DNA from: Rhodoferax sp.
GTDB taxonomy: Bacteria; Pseudomonadota; Gammaproteobacteria; Burkholderiales; Burkholderiaceae_C
NCBI GenBank assembly: GCA_024235935.1
Contig: JACKLL010000014.1
Coordinates: forward strand, 15,528 to 79,527
Direction of reading: 5' to 3'
DNA length: 64,000 bases
Position numbers and translations under genes: made by a program
Notes under the pieces: model-generated
Told to the model about the DNA's origin: nothing
The model's input: only the letters and a program-made list of their open reading frames with translations
The model's database searches: none
Shown here: piece by piece, positions 27,428-36,541 of the stretch
Layout: the number at the start of each line of letters is the position of its first letter
How positions within the stretch are numbered: position 1 is the first letter of the stretch

Positions 27428-28777
27428 TCAGGTCAGCTTCTTGACCAGGACCAGGCTCTTGCGGTCCCAGTTGTACAGGCGCCGACGCGCCTCCGGAAGC
27501 TTGTCCGGGTCGGTCAGCACGAATCCGCGCTTGAGGAACCAGTGCTTGGTGCGGGTGGTCAGCACGAAGATGCTCTCGATGCCCATCGCCTTGGCCCTTT
27601 GCTCGACCCGCTTGAGCACACGCTCGCCGTCGCCGGCGCCCTGCGAGTCGGGCGAGACCGTCAGTGCCGCCATCTCTGCCGTCTTGGCCTCCGGGTACGG
27701 ATACAGCGCCGCACAGGCGAAGATCACGCCGTCGTGCTCCAGGATGGTGTAGTAGCCGATGTCGCGCTCGATCTCGGTCCGTCCGCGCTTGACCAGGGTG
27801 CCGTCTTTCTCGAAGGGCTCGATCAGCTGCAGGATGCCGCCCACGTCGTCGGCCGTGGCCTCGCGCAGGTTTTCCAGCTTCTCGTCCACCACCATGGTGC
27901 CGATGCCATCATGCACATAGACCTCGAGCAGCAGGGCGCCATCGATGGCAAACGGGATGATGTGGCTGCGTTCGACGCCACTCTTGCAGGCCTTGACGCA
28001 GTGCTGCAGGTAGAAAGGCGTGTCCAGCGGCGACTGCGCCGGCGGCAGTTCGGCCAGCAGCTTCTCGGCCTGCGCCAGCGGCAGTTCGGTGTCGATGGGG
28101 TTGTCCTCGCCTGCGGGTTCGCCGGGGCGGACCAGGATGCCGGGGGTTTCGGTCAGGAAGATCAGCTTGTCGCTTTGCAACGCGATCGCAATCGAAGTGG
28201 CGACCTCTTCCATGGTCAGGTTGAAGGCTTCACCGGTGGGCGAAAAGCCGAACGGCGAGACCAGCACGATGGCGCCGAAATCCAGCGCCCGCTGGATGCC
28301 GGCGATGTCAACCTTGCGCACCACGCCCGAGCTCTTGAAGTCCACGCCGTCGACGATGCCCACCGGTCGGGCGGTGATGAAGTTGCCCGATATCACCCGC
28401 ACCGTGGAGTCGGCCATCGGCGTATTGGGCAGCCCCTGGCTGAAAGCGGCCTCGATCTCGTAGCGCAGCTGCCCGGCGGCCTCCTGCGCGCAGTCCAGCG
28501 CCACCTCGTCGGTGACGCGGATGCCGTGCGAGTACTGCGGCGCATGCCCCTTGGCCTTGAGCTGCTCGTTGACCTGCGGCCGGAACCCGTGCACCAGCAC
28601 GATCCGCACACCCATGCTCTGGATCAGCGCCAGGTCCTGGGCCAGATTCTGCAGCTTGCCGGCAGCGATCGCCTCGCCGGCGATGGCCACCACGAAGGTC
28701 TGGTTGCGAAACTTGTGGATATAGGGCGCAACCGAGCGAAACCAGGGCACGAAGGTGAAATTGAAGACTGTGGACAT
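27428..28777 (-). CDS. argA: N-acetylglutamate synthase
   Basis: 449-residue enzyme that makes N-acetylglutamate from acetyl-CoA and glutamate, the first step of arginine synthesis. The N-terminal amino-acid-kinase domain (about 20-290) contains VLVHGFRPQVNEQL, which binds the arginine effector, and the C-terminal GNAT domain (about 300-449) contains CAALYPY and the acetyl-CoA loop (SPDSQGAGDGERVL). The length is normal for the proteobacterial ArgA. It is expected to be feedback-inhibited by arginine through the kinase-like domain. Divergent from hrpA, with 96 bases between the starts. Confidence 0.94.
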   Translation of the reverse strand: MSTVFNFTFVPWFRSVAPYIHKFRNQTFVVAIAGEAIAAGKLQNLAQDLALIQSMGVRIVLVHGFRPQVNEQLKAKGHAPQYSHGIRVTDEVALDCAQEAAGQLRYEIEAAFSQGLPNTPMADSTVRVISGNFITARPVGIVDGVDFKSSGVVRKVDIAGIQRALDFGAIVLVSPFGFSPTGEAFNLTMEEVATSIAIALQSDKLIFLTETPGILVRPGEPAGEDNPIDTELPLAQAEKLLAELPPAQSPLDTPFYLQHCVKACKSGVERSHIIPFAIDGALLLEVYVHDGIGTMVVDEKLENLREATADDVGGILQLIEPFEKDGTLVKRGRTEIERDIGYYTILEHDGVIFACAALYPYPEAKTAEMAALTVSPDSQGAGDGERVLKRVEQRAKAMGIESIFVLTTRTKHWFLKRGFVLTDPDKLPEARRRLYNWDRKSLVLVKKLT

Positions 28778-28873
28778 CGGCGGGGCTGGCAGTGCGGTGC
28801 GGCGCGGGGAGGGATGGCAAAAGTGTAGCAGTCACCCAGCAGGCGCGGTTGCGCCAACCGGGATAATCGCCCG

Positions 28874-31800
28874 ATGTCAGAACCGGTGCTTGAATTTCCA
28901 GAATCCCTGCCGGTCTCGGCCATGCGTGACGAGATCATGCGCGCGATGGCGCAGCACCAGGTCATCATCGTGTGTGGCGAAACCGGCTCCGGAAAGACCA
29001 CGCAGCTGCCCAAGATGGCCCTGGCCCTGGGCCGGGGCAAGCGTGCCATAGCCCTTGACGGCTGGGGCAAGCCGGCGCACGCACCCGGGCAGGGCAAGCT
29101 GATCGGTCACACCCAGCCGCGTCGGATCGCCGCCAGTTCAGTGGCCAAGCGTATCGCCGAAGAGCTCAAGACCCCGCTGGGCGAGGTCGTCGGCTTCAAG
29201 GTGCGCTTCCAGGACCGCTTGTCGCGCGATGCGTCGGTCAAGCTGATGACCGACGGCATCCTGCTGGCCGAGACGCAGACCGATCCGCTGCTCAAGGCCT
29301 ATGACACGCTGATCATCGACGAGGCGCATGAGCGCAGCCTGAACATCGACTTCCTGCTGGGCTATCTGCGCCAGATCCTGCCGCGCCGGCCCGACCTGAA
29401 GATCATCGTGACCTCGGCCACCATCGACGCCCAGCGCTTTGCCGACCATTTCGCGTCGCGCCACGGTCCGGCGCCGGTCATCATGGTCTCGGGACGCACC
29501 TTTCCGGTGGAACAGCGCTACCGGCCGTTCGAGGAGAGCCGCGAGTACGACCTCAACAACGCCATCTGCGATGCCGTCGACGAGCTGTGGCAGGGGCCGG
29601 GCGCTGCCCGTGGCGCTGGCGATATCCTGGTGTTCTTGCCCGGCGAGCGCGAGATCCGCGAAGCGGCAGACGCCGTGCGCAAGCACCTGAGCCACCAGGT
29701 GCACCTGCGCAGTGCCGAGGTGATTCCGCTGTTCGCGCGCCTGTCGCAGGCCGAGCAGGACAAGGTGTTCGACACCCATGGCGGGCGGCGCATCGTGCTG
29801 GCCACCAACGTGGCCGAGACCTCACTCACCGTGCCGGGCATCCGCTTCGTGATCGACGCCGGCACGGCCAGGGTCAAGCGCTACAGCTTTCGCAGCAAGG
29901 TGGAGCAGCTGCTGGTCGAGCCGGTGAGCCAGTCGTCCGCCAACCAGCGCGCCGGACGCTGCGGCCGCGTGGCCGACGGCATCTGTATCCGGCTGTACGC
30001 GCAGGAGGATTTCGACCAGCGCCCCCGGTTCACCGACCCCGAGATTTTGCGCAGCTCGCTGGCGGGCGTCATCCTGCGCATGAAGTCGCTGCATCTGGGC
30101 ATGGTGGAGGATTTCCCGTTCATCGAGCGGCCCCAGTCGCGCGCCATCGCCGATGGCTACCAGCTGCTGGCCGAACTCGGCGCGGTGGACGACGCCAACG
30201 AGCTGACGGGCATCGGCAAGGAACTGGCGCGGCTGCCGCTGGACCCCCGGGTCGGGCGCATGATTCTGGAAGCGCGCGAGCGCCAGGCGCTGGACGAGGT
30301 GCTGGTGATCGCCAGTGCGCTGAGCGTGCAGGACGTGCGCGACCGGCCGATGGAAGCCCAGGGCGCGGCCGACGCTGCCCACGTGAAGTTCGACGACGAA
30401 CGCAGCGAATTCACCGGCTACCTCAAGCTGTGGAAGTGGATCACCCACGCCAGAGGCGAGAAGGGCAGCGCCGAGCACCGGCTGTCGAACCGCCAGTATG
30501 AACAGCTGCTGCGGCAGAACTTCGTCAACATCCGCCGGGTCCGCGAGTGGAAGGACATCCACTCTCAGTTGCACACCGTCGTGGCCGAACACAAGTGGCG
30601 GCTCAACACCACGCCGGCGACCTACGAGCAGCTGCACCTGTCGATGCTGTCCGGCCTGCTGGGAAATGTGGGCTGCAAGCTCGACGACGACGAGGCCTAC
30701 CTGGGCGCGCGCGGCATCAAGTTCCATCGCCATCCAGGCGCCCATCTGAGCAAGAAGCCGGGCCGCTGGATCCTGGCGGCCGAACTGGTGGAGACGACGC
30801 GGCTGTTCGGTCGCGGCATCGCGGCCATCGAACCACAGTGGATCGAGCAGGTGGCCTGGCACCTGCTCAAGAAGCAGTTGCTGGACCCGCACTGGGAGAA
30901 GAAGTCGGCCCAGGTCACGGCGCTGGAGCGTGCCACCTTGTACGGCATCGTGGTCTATAACGGGCGCCGGGTCGATTTCGGCCGGGTCGACCCGCAGGGT
31001 GCACGGGAGATCTTCATCCGCCAGGCGCTGGTGGCCGGCGAATGGGAGACAAACCTGCCGTTCCTGGCCGCCAACCGCAAGCTGGTGGCCCAGGTGCAGG
31101 AGCTCGAGCACAAGTCGCGGCGCCAGGACGTGCTGGTCGACGACGAGCTGATCTACGCCTACTACGACCAGCAATTGCCGGCCGACATCTGCAGCGGCCA
31201 TGCCTGCGAGCAGTGGTACCGCAGGGCGGTGCGCGAGAAGCCCGGCTTGCTGGTGCTCAGCCGCGAGGAGTTGATGCGCCATGAGGCCGCCGGCATCACG
31301 ACGCGGGCGTTTCCGCGCAGCCTGCGCCTGGGCGGCGTCGATTGCCAGGTCGAGTACCTGCACGAACCCGGTGATCCGCGCGACGGAATCACCGTCACCG
31401 TGCCGCTGTTCGTGCTCAACCAGGTCAACGAGGAGCGCTGCGAATGGCTGGTGCCCGGCATGCTCAAGGAAAAGATCCTGGCGCTGCTCAAGAGCCTGCA
31501 CCAGAAGCCGCGCTCGCGCTTCGTGCCCCTGCCCGAGAGTGCCGCACGCATCGCCGAGCAGTTCAGCGCGCCAGAGGTTTTCGGCGCTGGCAGCCTGGTC
31601 GACGCCTTGCTCAAGCTGGTGCGCGAGAAGACCTCGCTGGACATCAAGCGCGGGGACATCAAGCTCGACACGCTGAGCCCGCACCATTTCATGAACTTCC
31701 GGGTGACCGACGACAACGGTCGCCAGATGGGCATCGGCCGCAACCTGGCCGCGCTCAAGGCGGAACTGGGCAGCCAGGCGCGGGGTGCCTTTCAGGCCCT

Positions 31801-32803
31801 GGCGGCCCTCAAGCTGGGCAGGGGCGCGGCCACTCCGGCCGCGGCTGCGGATTCCGGCCAGCGGCGCCAGCCGAGCGGCAAGGACGGGGTGGCCCGTCCG
31901 TCCGCGGGTGCTGATGCGGCCCTTGCCGCGGCGCCCGCGCAGGTACCCGCAGCCCAAGAGCGCCATGTGGCCTGGACCTTTGGCGAATTGCCCGAGCTGC
32001 TGGAGATTCGCCGCAAAGGCCAGGTGCTGATCGGCTTTCCGGCGCTGATTGATGCTGGTGATGCGGTGACGATCGAGGTGTTCGACGAGCCCGAGGTCGC
32101 TGCCGCACGCCACCGCATCGGTCTGCGCCGGCTGTTCGCGCTGCAGCTGCGCGATGCGCTGAAGTACCTGGAAAAGAACATTCCGGACCTGCAGAAAATG
32201 GGAACGGCCTACATGCCGCTGGGAACCGTCGAGCAATTGCGTGCGCAGATCATCGCGCTGGCGCTGGAGCGTGCGTTCCTGGCCGACCCGTTGCCGACGG
32301 ACGCTGCGTCCTTCAAGCGCCGGGTCGAAGAGGGGCGCGGGCGGCTCACCCTGATTGCCAGCGAGGTGGCACGCCTGGCCTCGGCGATCCTGGTCGAATA
32401 CGCGCTGGCCGTGCGCAAGATCAAGGACAGCCGCAGCGCGCCCGACGCTGCGGCCGATGCCCAGCAGCAACTGCAGCGCCTGGTGCCGGCCGATTTCCTG
32501 GCCCAGACGCCGTGGCCACAGCTGCAGCACCTGGTGCGCTATCTGAAGGCCATCGTGCTGCGCCTGGACAAGGTACGGGCGGACCCGGTGCGCGACAAGA
32601 CCCGGCTGGCCGAGATCCGGCCGCAGGAGGCGCGGTTCTGGCGTGCGGTCGCCGAGCGCAAGGGCGTGACCGATGCGCGGCTGCAGGAGTTCCGCTGGTT
32701 GCTGGAGGAACTGCGGGTCAGCCTGTTCGCCCAGGAGCTGCGCACGCCGCAGCCGGTCAGCGTCAAGCGACTGGACAAGGCATGGACACAGATCAGCAGT
32801 TGA
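28874..32803 (+). CDS. hrpA: ATP-dependent RNA helicase HrpA
   Basis: 1309-residue DEAH-box helicase, the length expected for HrpA. Motif I GETGSGKT is at 35-42, DEAH at 149-152 (IIDEAHERSLN), motif III SATID shortly after, and motif VI QRAGRCGR around 360. A helicase-associated HA2 domain and an OB-fold follow, then the long C-terminal DUF3418 region. There is a short insertion after motif I (GKRAIALDGWGKPAHAPGQGK) compared with the E. coli protein. HrpA rescues stalled or collided ribosomes and processes mRNA. Its coding region also carries a >1000-codon antisense open frame, a GC-content artefact. Confidence 0.95.
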   Translation: MSEPVLEFPESLPVSAMRDEIMRAMAQHQVIIVCGETGSGKTTQLPKMALALGRGKRAIALDGWGKPAHAPGQGKLIGHTQPRRIAASSVAKRIAEELKTPLGEVVGFKVRFQDRLSRDASVKLMTDGILLAETQTDPLLKAYDTLIIDEAHERSLNIDFLLGYLRQILPRRPDLKIIVTSATIDAQRFADHFASRHGPAPVIMVSGRTFPVEQRYRPFEESREYDLNNAICDAVDELWQGPGAARGAGDILVFLPGEREIREAADAVRKHLSHQVHLRSAEVIPLFARLSQAEQDKVFDTHGGRRIVLATNVAETSLTVPGIRFVIDAGTARVKRYSFRSKVEQLLVEPVSQSSANQRAGRCGRVADGICIRLYAQEDFDQRPRFTDPEILRSSLAGVILRMKSLHLGMVEDFPFIERPQSRAIADGYQLLAELGAVDDANELTGIGKELARLPLDPRVGRMILEARERQALDEVLVIASALSVQDVRDRPMEAQGAADAAHVKFDDERSEFTGYLKLWKWITHARGEKGSAEHRLSNRQYEQLLRQNFVNIRRVREWKDIHSQLHTVVAEHKWRLNTTPATYEQLHLSMLSGLLGNVGCKLDDDEAYLGARGIKFHRHPGAHLSKKPGRWILAAELVETTRLFGRGIAAIEPQWIEQVAWHLLKKQLLDPHWEKKSAQVTALERATLYGIVVYNGRRVDFGRVDPQGAREIFIRQALVAGEWETNLPFLAANRKLVAQVQELEHKSRRQDVLVDDELIYAYYDQQLPADICSGHACEQWYRRAVREKPGLLVLSREELMRHEAAGITTRAFPRSLRLGGVDCQVEYLHEPGDPRDGITVTVPLFVLNQVNEERCEWLVPGMLKEKILALLKSLHQKPRSRFVPLPESAARIAEQFSAPEVFGAGSLVDALLKLVREKTSLDIKRGDIKLDTLSPHHFMNFRVTDDNGRQMGIGRNLAALKAELGSQARGAFQALAALKLGRGAATPAAAADSGQRRQPSGKDGVARPSAGADAALAAAPAQVPAAQERHVAWTFGELPELLEIRRKGQVLIGFPALIDAGDAVTIEVFDEPEVAAARHRIGLRRLFALQLRDALKYLEKNIPDLQKMGTAYMPLGTVEQLRAQIIALALERAFLADPLPTDAASFKRRVEEGRGRLTLIASEVARLASAILVEYALAVRKIKDSRSAPDAAADAQQQLQRLVPADFLAQTPWPQLQHLVRYLKAIVLRLDKVRADPVRDKTRLAEIRPQEARFWRAVAERKGVTDARLQEFRWLLEELRVSLFAQELRTPQPVSVKRLDKAWTQISS

Positions 32804-32870
32804 CAGGGTGCCTGTGAGCCGGCACCAGACCCGTCTGCGGCATCCGCGGCTGCGCGCTGGCGTGCTGGTG

Positions 32871-33746
32871 ATGCGCCGCGTCGAGCGGCTGCCACCTACC
32901 GTGCGCGGACTGATGTGGGTCAGCCTGTCGGGATTCCTGTTCGTGATGCTGAACACCTTGCTGCGCACGCTCAGCCTGCAACTGCACCCGATGCAGGCGC
33001 AGTTCCTGCGCTACCTGGCGGCGGTGGTCGTCATGCTGCCGCTGATCGCCCGCTCCGGCGTTGCCGCCTACTGGCCCAGCCGGGTCGGCGGACAGTTTGC
33101 CCGTGGCGCCGTCCATGCGGCCGGGCTGGTGCTGTGGTTCACGGCGCTGCCGCATATCCCGCTGGCCGACACCACGGCCATCGGGTTCACCGGACCGATC
33201 TTCATCATGCTGGGTGCGTACCTGTTTTTTCGCGAGACCATGCGCTGGGAGCGCTGGCTGGCTTCGATGATCGGTTTTGGCGGCGTGATGATCGTGGTCG
33301 GGCCGCAGCTCTCCGGCAGTGCCGGCATCTACAACCTGCTGATGCTGGCCTCCAGCCCGGTCTTTGCCGCATCGTTTCTGATGACCAAGGCGCTGACGCG
33401 CTACGAGCGGGTCGAAGTGATCGTGTTCTGGCAGGCGCTGACCGTCACCTTGTTCAGCCTGCCCATGGCTTGGTGGTTCTGGCAGTCGCCCAGCGCCTGG
33501 CAGTGGTTCGGCTTTCTGGTGGCCGGGCTGCTGGGGGTGGCCGGGCACTACAGCGTGACGCGGGGATTTGCGATCGCCGACATCTCGTCGACACAGTCGG
33601 TCAAGTTCCTCGACCTGGTCTGGGCCGCCAGCATGGGCTGGCTGTTCTTTGGCGACGTGCCGACACGCTCCACGCTGATCGGTGGCGCGGTGATCAGCGC
33701 ATCGACGATCTGGATCGCGCACCGCGAATCGCGGCGCAAGGGCTGA
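32871..33746 (+). CDS. DMT-family (EamA) membrane transporter
   Basis: 291-residue inner-membrane protein with ten predicted helices arranged as two EamA repeats; the first includes FIMLGAYLFFRETMRWERW and the second ends in ISASTIWIAHRE. The paired LADTTAIGFTGPIF and TQSVKFLDLVW segments are the conserved helix ends of each repeat. It is probably an exporter of small metabolites or amino acids. The ATG at 32871 is selected because it precedes the first helix; an upstream GTG (32814) would add about 19 Arg-rich residues. It begins 67 bases after hrpA on the same strand. Confidence 0.88.
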   Translation: MRRVERLPPTVRGLMWVSLSGFLFVMLNTLLRTLSLQLHPMQAQFLRYLAAVVVMLPLIARSGVAAYWPSRVGGQFARGAVHAAGLVLWFTALPHIPLADTTAIGFTGPIFIMLGAYLFFRETMRWERWLASMIGFGGVMIVVGPQLSGSAGIYNLLMLASSPVFAASFLMTKALTRYERVEVIVFWQALTVTLFSLPMAWWFWQSPSAWQWFGFLVAGLLGVAGHYSVTRGFAIADISSTQSVKFLDLVWAASMGWLFFGDVPTRSTLIGGAVISASTIWIAHRESRRKG

Positions 33747-33776
33747 CGACGGCGCAGCCGCAGGCCATGCCGGACG

Positions 33777-34973
33777 TTACAGGCGTGCCAGTCGCTCCAG
33801 CGCCAGATGCAGCGTCTCGTCCTTCTTGGCAAAGCAGAAGCGCACGACGTTCTGGTCGAAACCATTGCCGTAGAACGCCGACAGCGGGATCGCCGCCACG
33901 CCGATCTCTGTGGTCAGCCATTGGCAGAAATCGGCCTCGCCCAGGTTCTTCTCGGGTACGGCCAGTGCGGATTTGTCCACGCACTGGAAGTAGCTGCCCT
34001 CGCTGGGCAGCAGCCGGAACCGGGTACGGGCCAGGCCTTCACGAAACAGGTCGCGCTTGCGCTGGTAGAACGCCGGCAGATCCTGGTAGTGCGCGGCATT
34101 GCCCATGTAGCTGGCAATCCCGTATTGCATCGGCGTATTGACGGTGAACACGTTGAACTGGTGCACCTTGCGGAATTCGGCGGTCAAGGCCGCCGGCGCG
34201 GCGACAAAGCCGATCTTCCAGCCCGTCACATGGTAGGTCTTGCCGAAACTCGACACGATGAAGGCGCGTGCCGCCAGGCCGGGGAAGCGCGCCGCGCTGT
34301 GGTGTTCCTGGCCGTCGAACACCATGTGTTCGTAGACCTCGTCGCTGATCAGGAAGATGTCGGTCGGCGCCAGCAGTTCCTGCAGGCGCAGCATGTCCTG
34401 CTGGCTCCACACTGTGGCGCTGGGGTTGTGCGGGCTGTTGATCAGGATGGCGCGCGTGCGCGGCGTGATGGCCGCTGCGATCTTGTCGAAGTCGGGCCGG
34501 AAGCTGCCCGGCGTCAGCGGTACGCGCACCGGGATGCCGCCCGCCAGTTCGATGTTCGGCACGTAGGAGTCGTAGCAGGGCTCGAGCACGATCACTTCGT
34601 CGCCTGCGCGCACCACCGCCAGGATGGCGGTGAAGATGGCCTGTGTGGCACCCGCGGTCACCGTGATCTCGCTGCCGGCGTCATAGGATCGTCCGCCATG
34701 CGGGCCGTGCCATGCCTGCAGCTTGTCGGCGATGGCCTCGCGCAGCGGCGCCACGCCGGTCATCGGCGGATACTGGTTCAGGCCCTGGGTCATCGCATCG
34801 CTGACGGCGCCCACCAGCGCCGGGTCACACGGAAAGTCCGGAAAGCCCTGGCCCAGGTTGACCGCCTTCTTTTCCGCAGCCAGCGCGGACATGACGGTGA
34901 AGATCGTGGTGCCGACGTTGGGCAGCTTGGTGACGAGGGCGGGAGTGCGGGGGACTGAAGCTTGGTCGGTCAT
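33777..34973 (-). CDS. Pyridoxal-phosphate aminotransferase, methionine aminotransferase-like
   Basis: 398-residue fold-type I class I/II aminotransferase. It has the NLGQGFPDFP and INSPHNPSATVW segments, the Asp-x-x-Tyr pair in SDEVYEH, the PLP-binding Lys in SSFGKTYHVTGWKIG, and an Arg in VVRFCF near the C-terminus for the substrate carboxylate. The overall pattern is closest to methionine aminotransferase (YbdL-type) and kynurenine aminotransferase-like enzymes. The exact amino donor is not determinable. The gene is preceded by the REP-like hairpin pair and downstream of cysB on the same strand. Confidence 0.88.
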   Translation of the reverse strand: MTDQASVPRTPALVTKLPNVGTTIFTVMSALAAEKKAVNLGQGFPDFPCDPALVGAVSDAMTQGLNQYPPMTGVAPLREAIADKLQAWHGPHGGRSYDAGSEITVTAGATQAIFTAILAVVRAGDEVIVLEPCYDSYVPNIELAGGIPVRVPLTPGSFRPDFDKIAAAITPRTRAILINSPHNPSATVWSQQDMLRLQELLAPTDIFLISDEVYEHMVFDGQEHHSAARFPGLAARAFIVSSFGKTYHVTGWKIGFVAAPAALTAEFRKVHQFNVFTVNTPMQYGIASYMGNAAHYQDLPAFYQRKRDLFREGLARTRFRLLPSEGSYFQCVDKSALAVPEKNLGEADFCQWLTTEIGVAAIPLSAFYGNGFDQNVVRFCFAKKDETLHLALERLARL

Positions 34974-35005
34974 GGTGCGGGGGGTAAGGGGCGGTTTTCA
35001 GGGGG

Positions 35006-35053
35006 TTGGGGACAGAGCTCGCCCACTGCGTGTGGCTCGGTCTGTCCCGCAAG
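35006..35053 (-). repeat. REP-like palindromic element, copy 1
   Basis: Imperfect palindrome with an outer stem GGGACAGA (35009-35016) / TCTGTCCC (35041-35048) and an inner stem GCC-CAC / GTG-(T)-GGC around a TGC loop. It lies between the cysB stop and the aminotransferase start. Confidence 0.75.
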
Positions 35054-35058
35054 GGGGG

Positions 35059-35090
35059 CATCCGGACATCCGGACATCCGGACATCCGAC
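35059..35090. repeat. 8-bp tandem repeat between REP-like copies
   Basis: Units of ATCCGGAC are repeated three times followed by a truncated ATCCGAC, exactly between the two palindromes. Confidence 0.8.
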
Positions 35091-35096
35091 AAAGTG

Positions 35097-35144
35097 TTGG
35101 GGACAGAGCTTGTTCACTTCGTGTAACTGCGGTCTGTCCCACAA
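35097..35144 (-). repeat. REP-like palindromic element, copy 2
   Basis: Second copy with the same outer stem (GGGACAGA 35100-35107 / TCTGTCCC 35133-35140). The inner stem here is GTT-CAC / GTG-(T)-AAC around TTC: the GCC/GGC pair of copy 1 is replaced by GTT/AAC, preserving pairing and the bulged T. Confidence 0.75.
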
Positions 35145-35148
35145 GGTC

Positions 35149-36102
35149 TCACAATTCATAATCGCTCGCCTCCCCGCTCATGGCGCGGGCGACGAGGTTG
35201 CGCGAGAGGCGGTCACTGAGCAGTTCGGCGAACTTGAGCACGAAATTGCGCAGGTAGGCGCCGCGCTTGAAGGCAACACGGGCGACGTTCTGGCCGAACA
35301 GGTGGCCGACCGGGACCACGCGCAGGCCGCTCTTGCCGCCGTCGTCGGCAATGTCGCGCACCGCCATCTCGGCGACGATGCCCACGCCCATGCCCAGGCG
35401 TACGTAGGTGGTGATGACGTCGGAGTCTATGGCCTCGAGCACGATCTGCGGATGCAGGTTGCGGGTGGCGAACGCCTGGTCGATCCGGGTGCGTCCGGTG
35501 AACGACGGGTGGTAAGTGATCAGTGGTTCGCTGGCCAGGTCTTCGAGTGTGATGCGTTCGAGCGCGCACAGTGCATGCTGCTCTGGCAGCACCAGCATGT
35601 GCTGCCACTCATAGCAGGGCAGCGTGACCAGTTCGCTGTACGCAGCAAGCGACTCGGTGGCGATGCCGATGTCGGCGGTCTCTTCGATCACCATCTGCGC
35701 GACCTGGTCCGGCGCGCCCTGGTGCAGGCTGACATTGACCTTGGGATAGGCCTGGCGCAACTGGCTGACCGATTGCGGCAGCACGTAGCGGGCCTGCGTG
35801 TGGGTGGTGGCGATGGACAGCGTGCCGCTGTCCTGGGCGCTGAACTCGTTGCCGATGCGCTTGAGATTGCCGACCTCGCGCATGATGAGATCGATGCTTT
35901 TGACCACCTGCTGGCCGGGTTCGGTGATCCGCTTGAGCCGCTTTCCGTGGCGGGTGAAGATGTCGATGCCAAGCTCTTCCTCGAGCTCGATGATCGCCTT
36001 CGAGACGCCGGGTTGGGAGGTGTGCAGGGCCTTGGCGGCCTCGGTCAGGTTCAGATTGCGCCGGACGGCTTCCTGGACAAAGCGGAATTGGTGAAGATTC
36101 AT
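35149..36102 (-). CDS. cysB: CysB-type LysR-family transcriptional regulator
   Basis: 317-residue LysR regulator. The N-terminal winged helix-turn-helix (1-60) reads MNLHQFRFVQEAVRRNLNLT followed by EAAKALHTSQPGVSKAIIEL, the sequence typical of CysB/Cbl proteins, and the C-terminal effector domain has the ITYHPSFTGR ligand loop. CysB activates sulfate uptake and cysteine synthesis genes in response to acetylserine. ATG 36102 starts the conserved MNLHQF motif; a TTG 12 bases upstream is less likely. The sirohydrochlorin chelatase-like gene and lptG lie immediately upstream on the same strand, with only the chelatase linking it to sulfur assimilation. Confidence 0.88.
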   Translation of the reverse strand: MNLHQFRFVQEAVRRNLNLTEAAKALHTSQPGVSKAIIELEEELGIDIFTRHGKRLKRITEPGQQVVKSIDLIMREVGNLKRIGNEFSAQDSGTLSIATTHTQARYVLPQSVSQLRQAYPKVNVSLHQGAPDQVAQMVIEETADIGIATESLAAYSELVTLPCYEWQHMLVLPEQHALCALERITLEDLASEPLITYHPSFTGRTRIDQAFATRNLHPQIVLEAIDSDVITTYVRLGMGVGIVAEMAVRDIADDGGKSGLRVVPVGHLFGQNVARVAFKRGAYLRNFVLKFAELLSDRLSRNLVARAMSGEASDYEL

Positions 36103-36175
36103 GTCGATCGGCAATCCATGGCGCCTGATTATGCCCGGCGTGGCAGCGCGACGCGCCCGCTGGCCCGGCGCGGCG

Positions 36176-36541
36176 TCAGTCCAGCGCCACCCCTGCGAGC
36201 AGGTCGATCACCCGGGGATCCTCGCCGACTGCCGGCCGCAGTTCGATGCGCCGATCCGGGTATTGCGCTGCCAGCGTGTCGACCAGCGCCGGGAGGTCCT
36301 GCCGCGCATGCCGCCCGACGCCCAGGAACATCGGCACCACGACGATGTCGGTGGCACCCTTGGCCACCACCTCCGCGACGACGGTCGGCAGATCGGGCGT
36401 CGTCAGTTCCAGATAGGCGCAGCGCACCTGCGCGGCGGCATCGCGCGAGCGCATGCGAGCAGCAACCGCCTCGATCGGGCGGCTCCACAAGGGGTCGCGT
36501 GAGCCATGGGCAAACAGGACCGTGGCGCGGTGGGCGGTCAT
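36176..36541 (-). CDS. CbiX/SirB-type sirohydrochlorin chelatase-like protein
   Basis: 121-residue single-domain CbiX(S)-like protein. The metal-binding histidines are in LFAHGSRDP (His12) and VGRHARQDLP. Such proteins insert Fe2+ or Co2+ into sirohydrochlorin for siroheme or cobalamin. Its place next to cysB supports a siroheme (sulfite reductase cofactor) role. The ATG at 36541 shares one base with the lptG stop (TGATG), so translation may be coupled to lptG although functions differ. The longer open frame upstream belongs to the lptG shadow. Confidence 0.85.
   Translation of the reverse strand: MTAHRATVLFAHGSRDPLWSRPIEAVAARMRSRDAAAQVRCAYLELTTPDLPTVVAEVVAKGATDIVVVPMFLGVGRHARQDLPALVDTLAAQYPDRRIELRPAVGEDPRVIDLLAGVALD

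Noticed and set aside
29822..32968. Long antisense open frame (over 1000 codons) opposite hrpA
   Set aside because: GC-rich DNA keeps the antisense frame open; the product is Arg/Gln/His-rich with no domain, and the sense strand has a complete HrpA.
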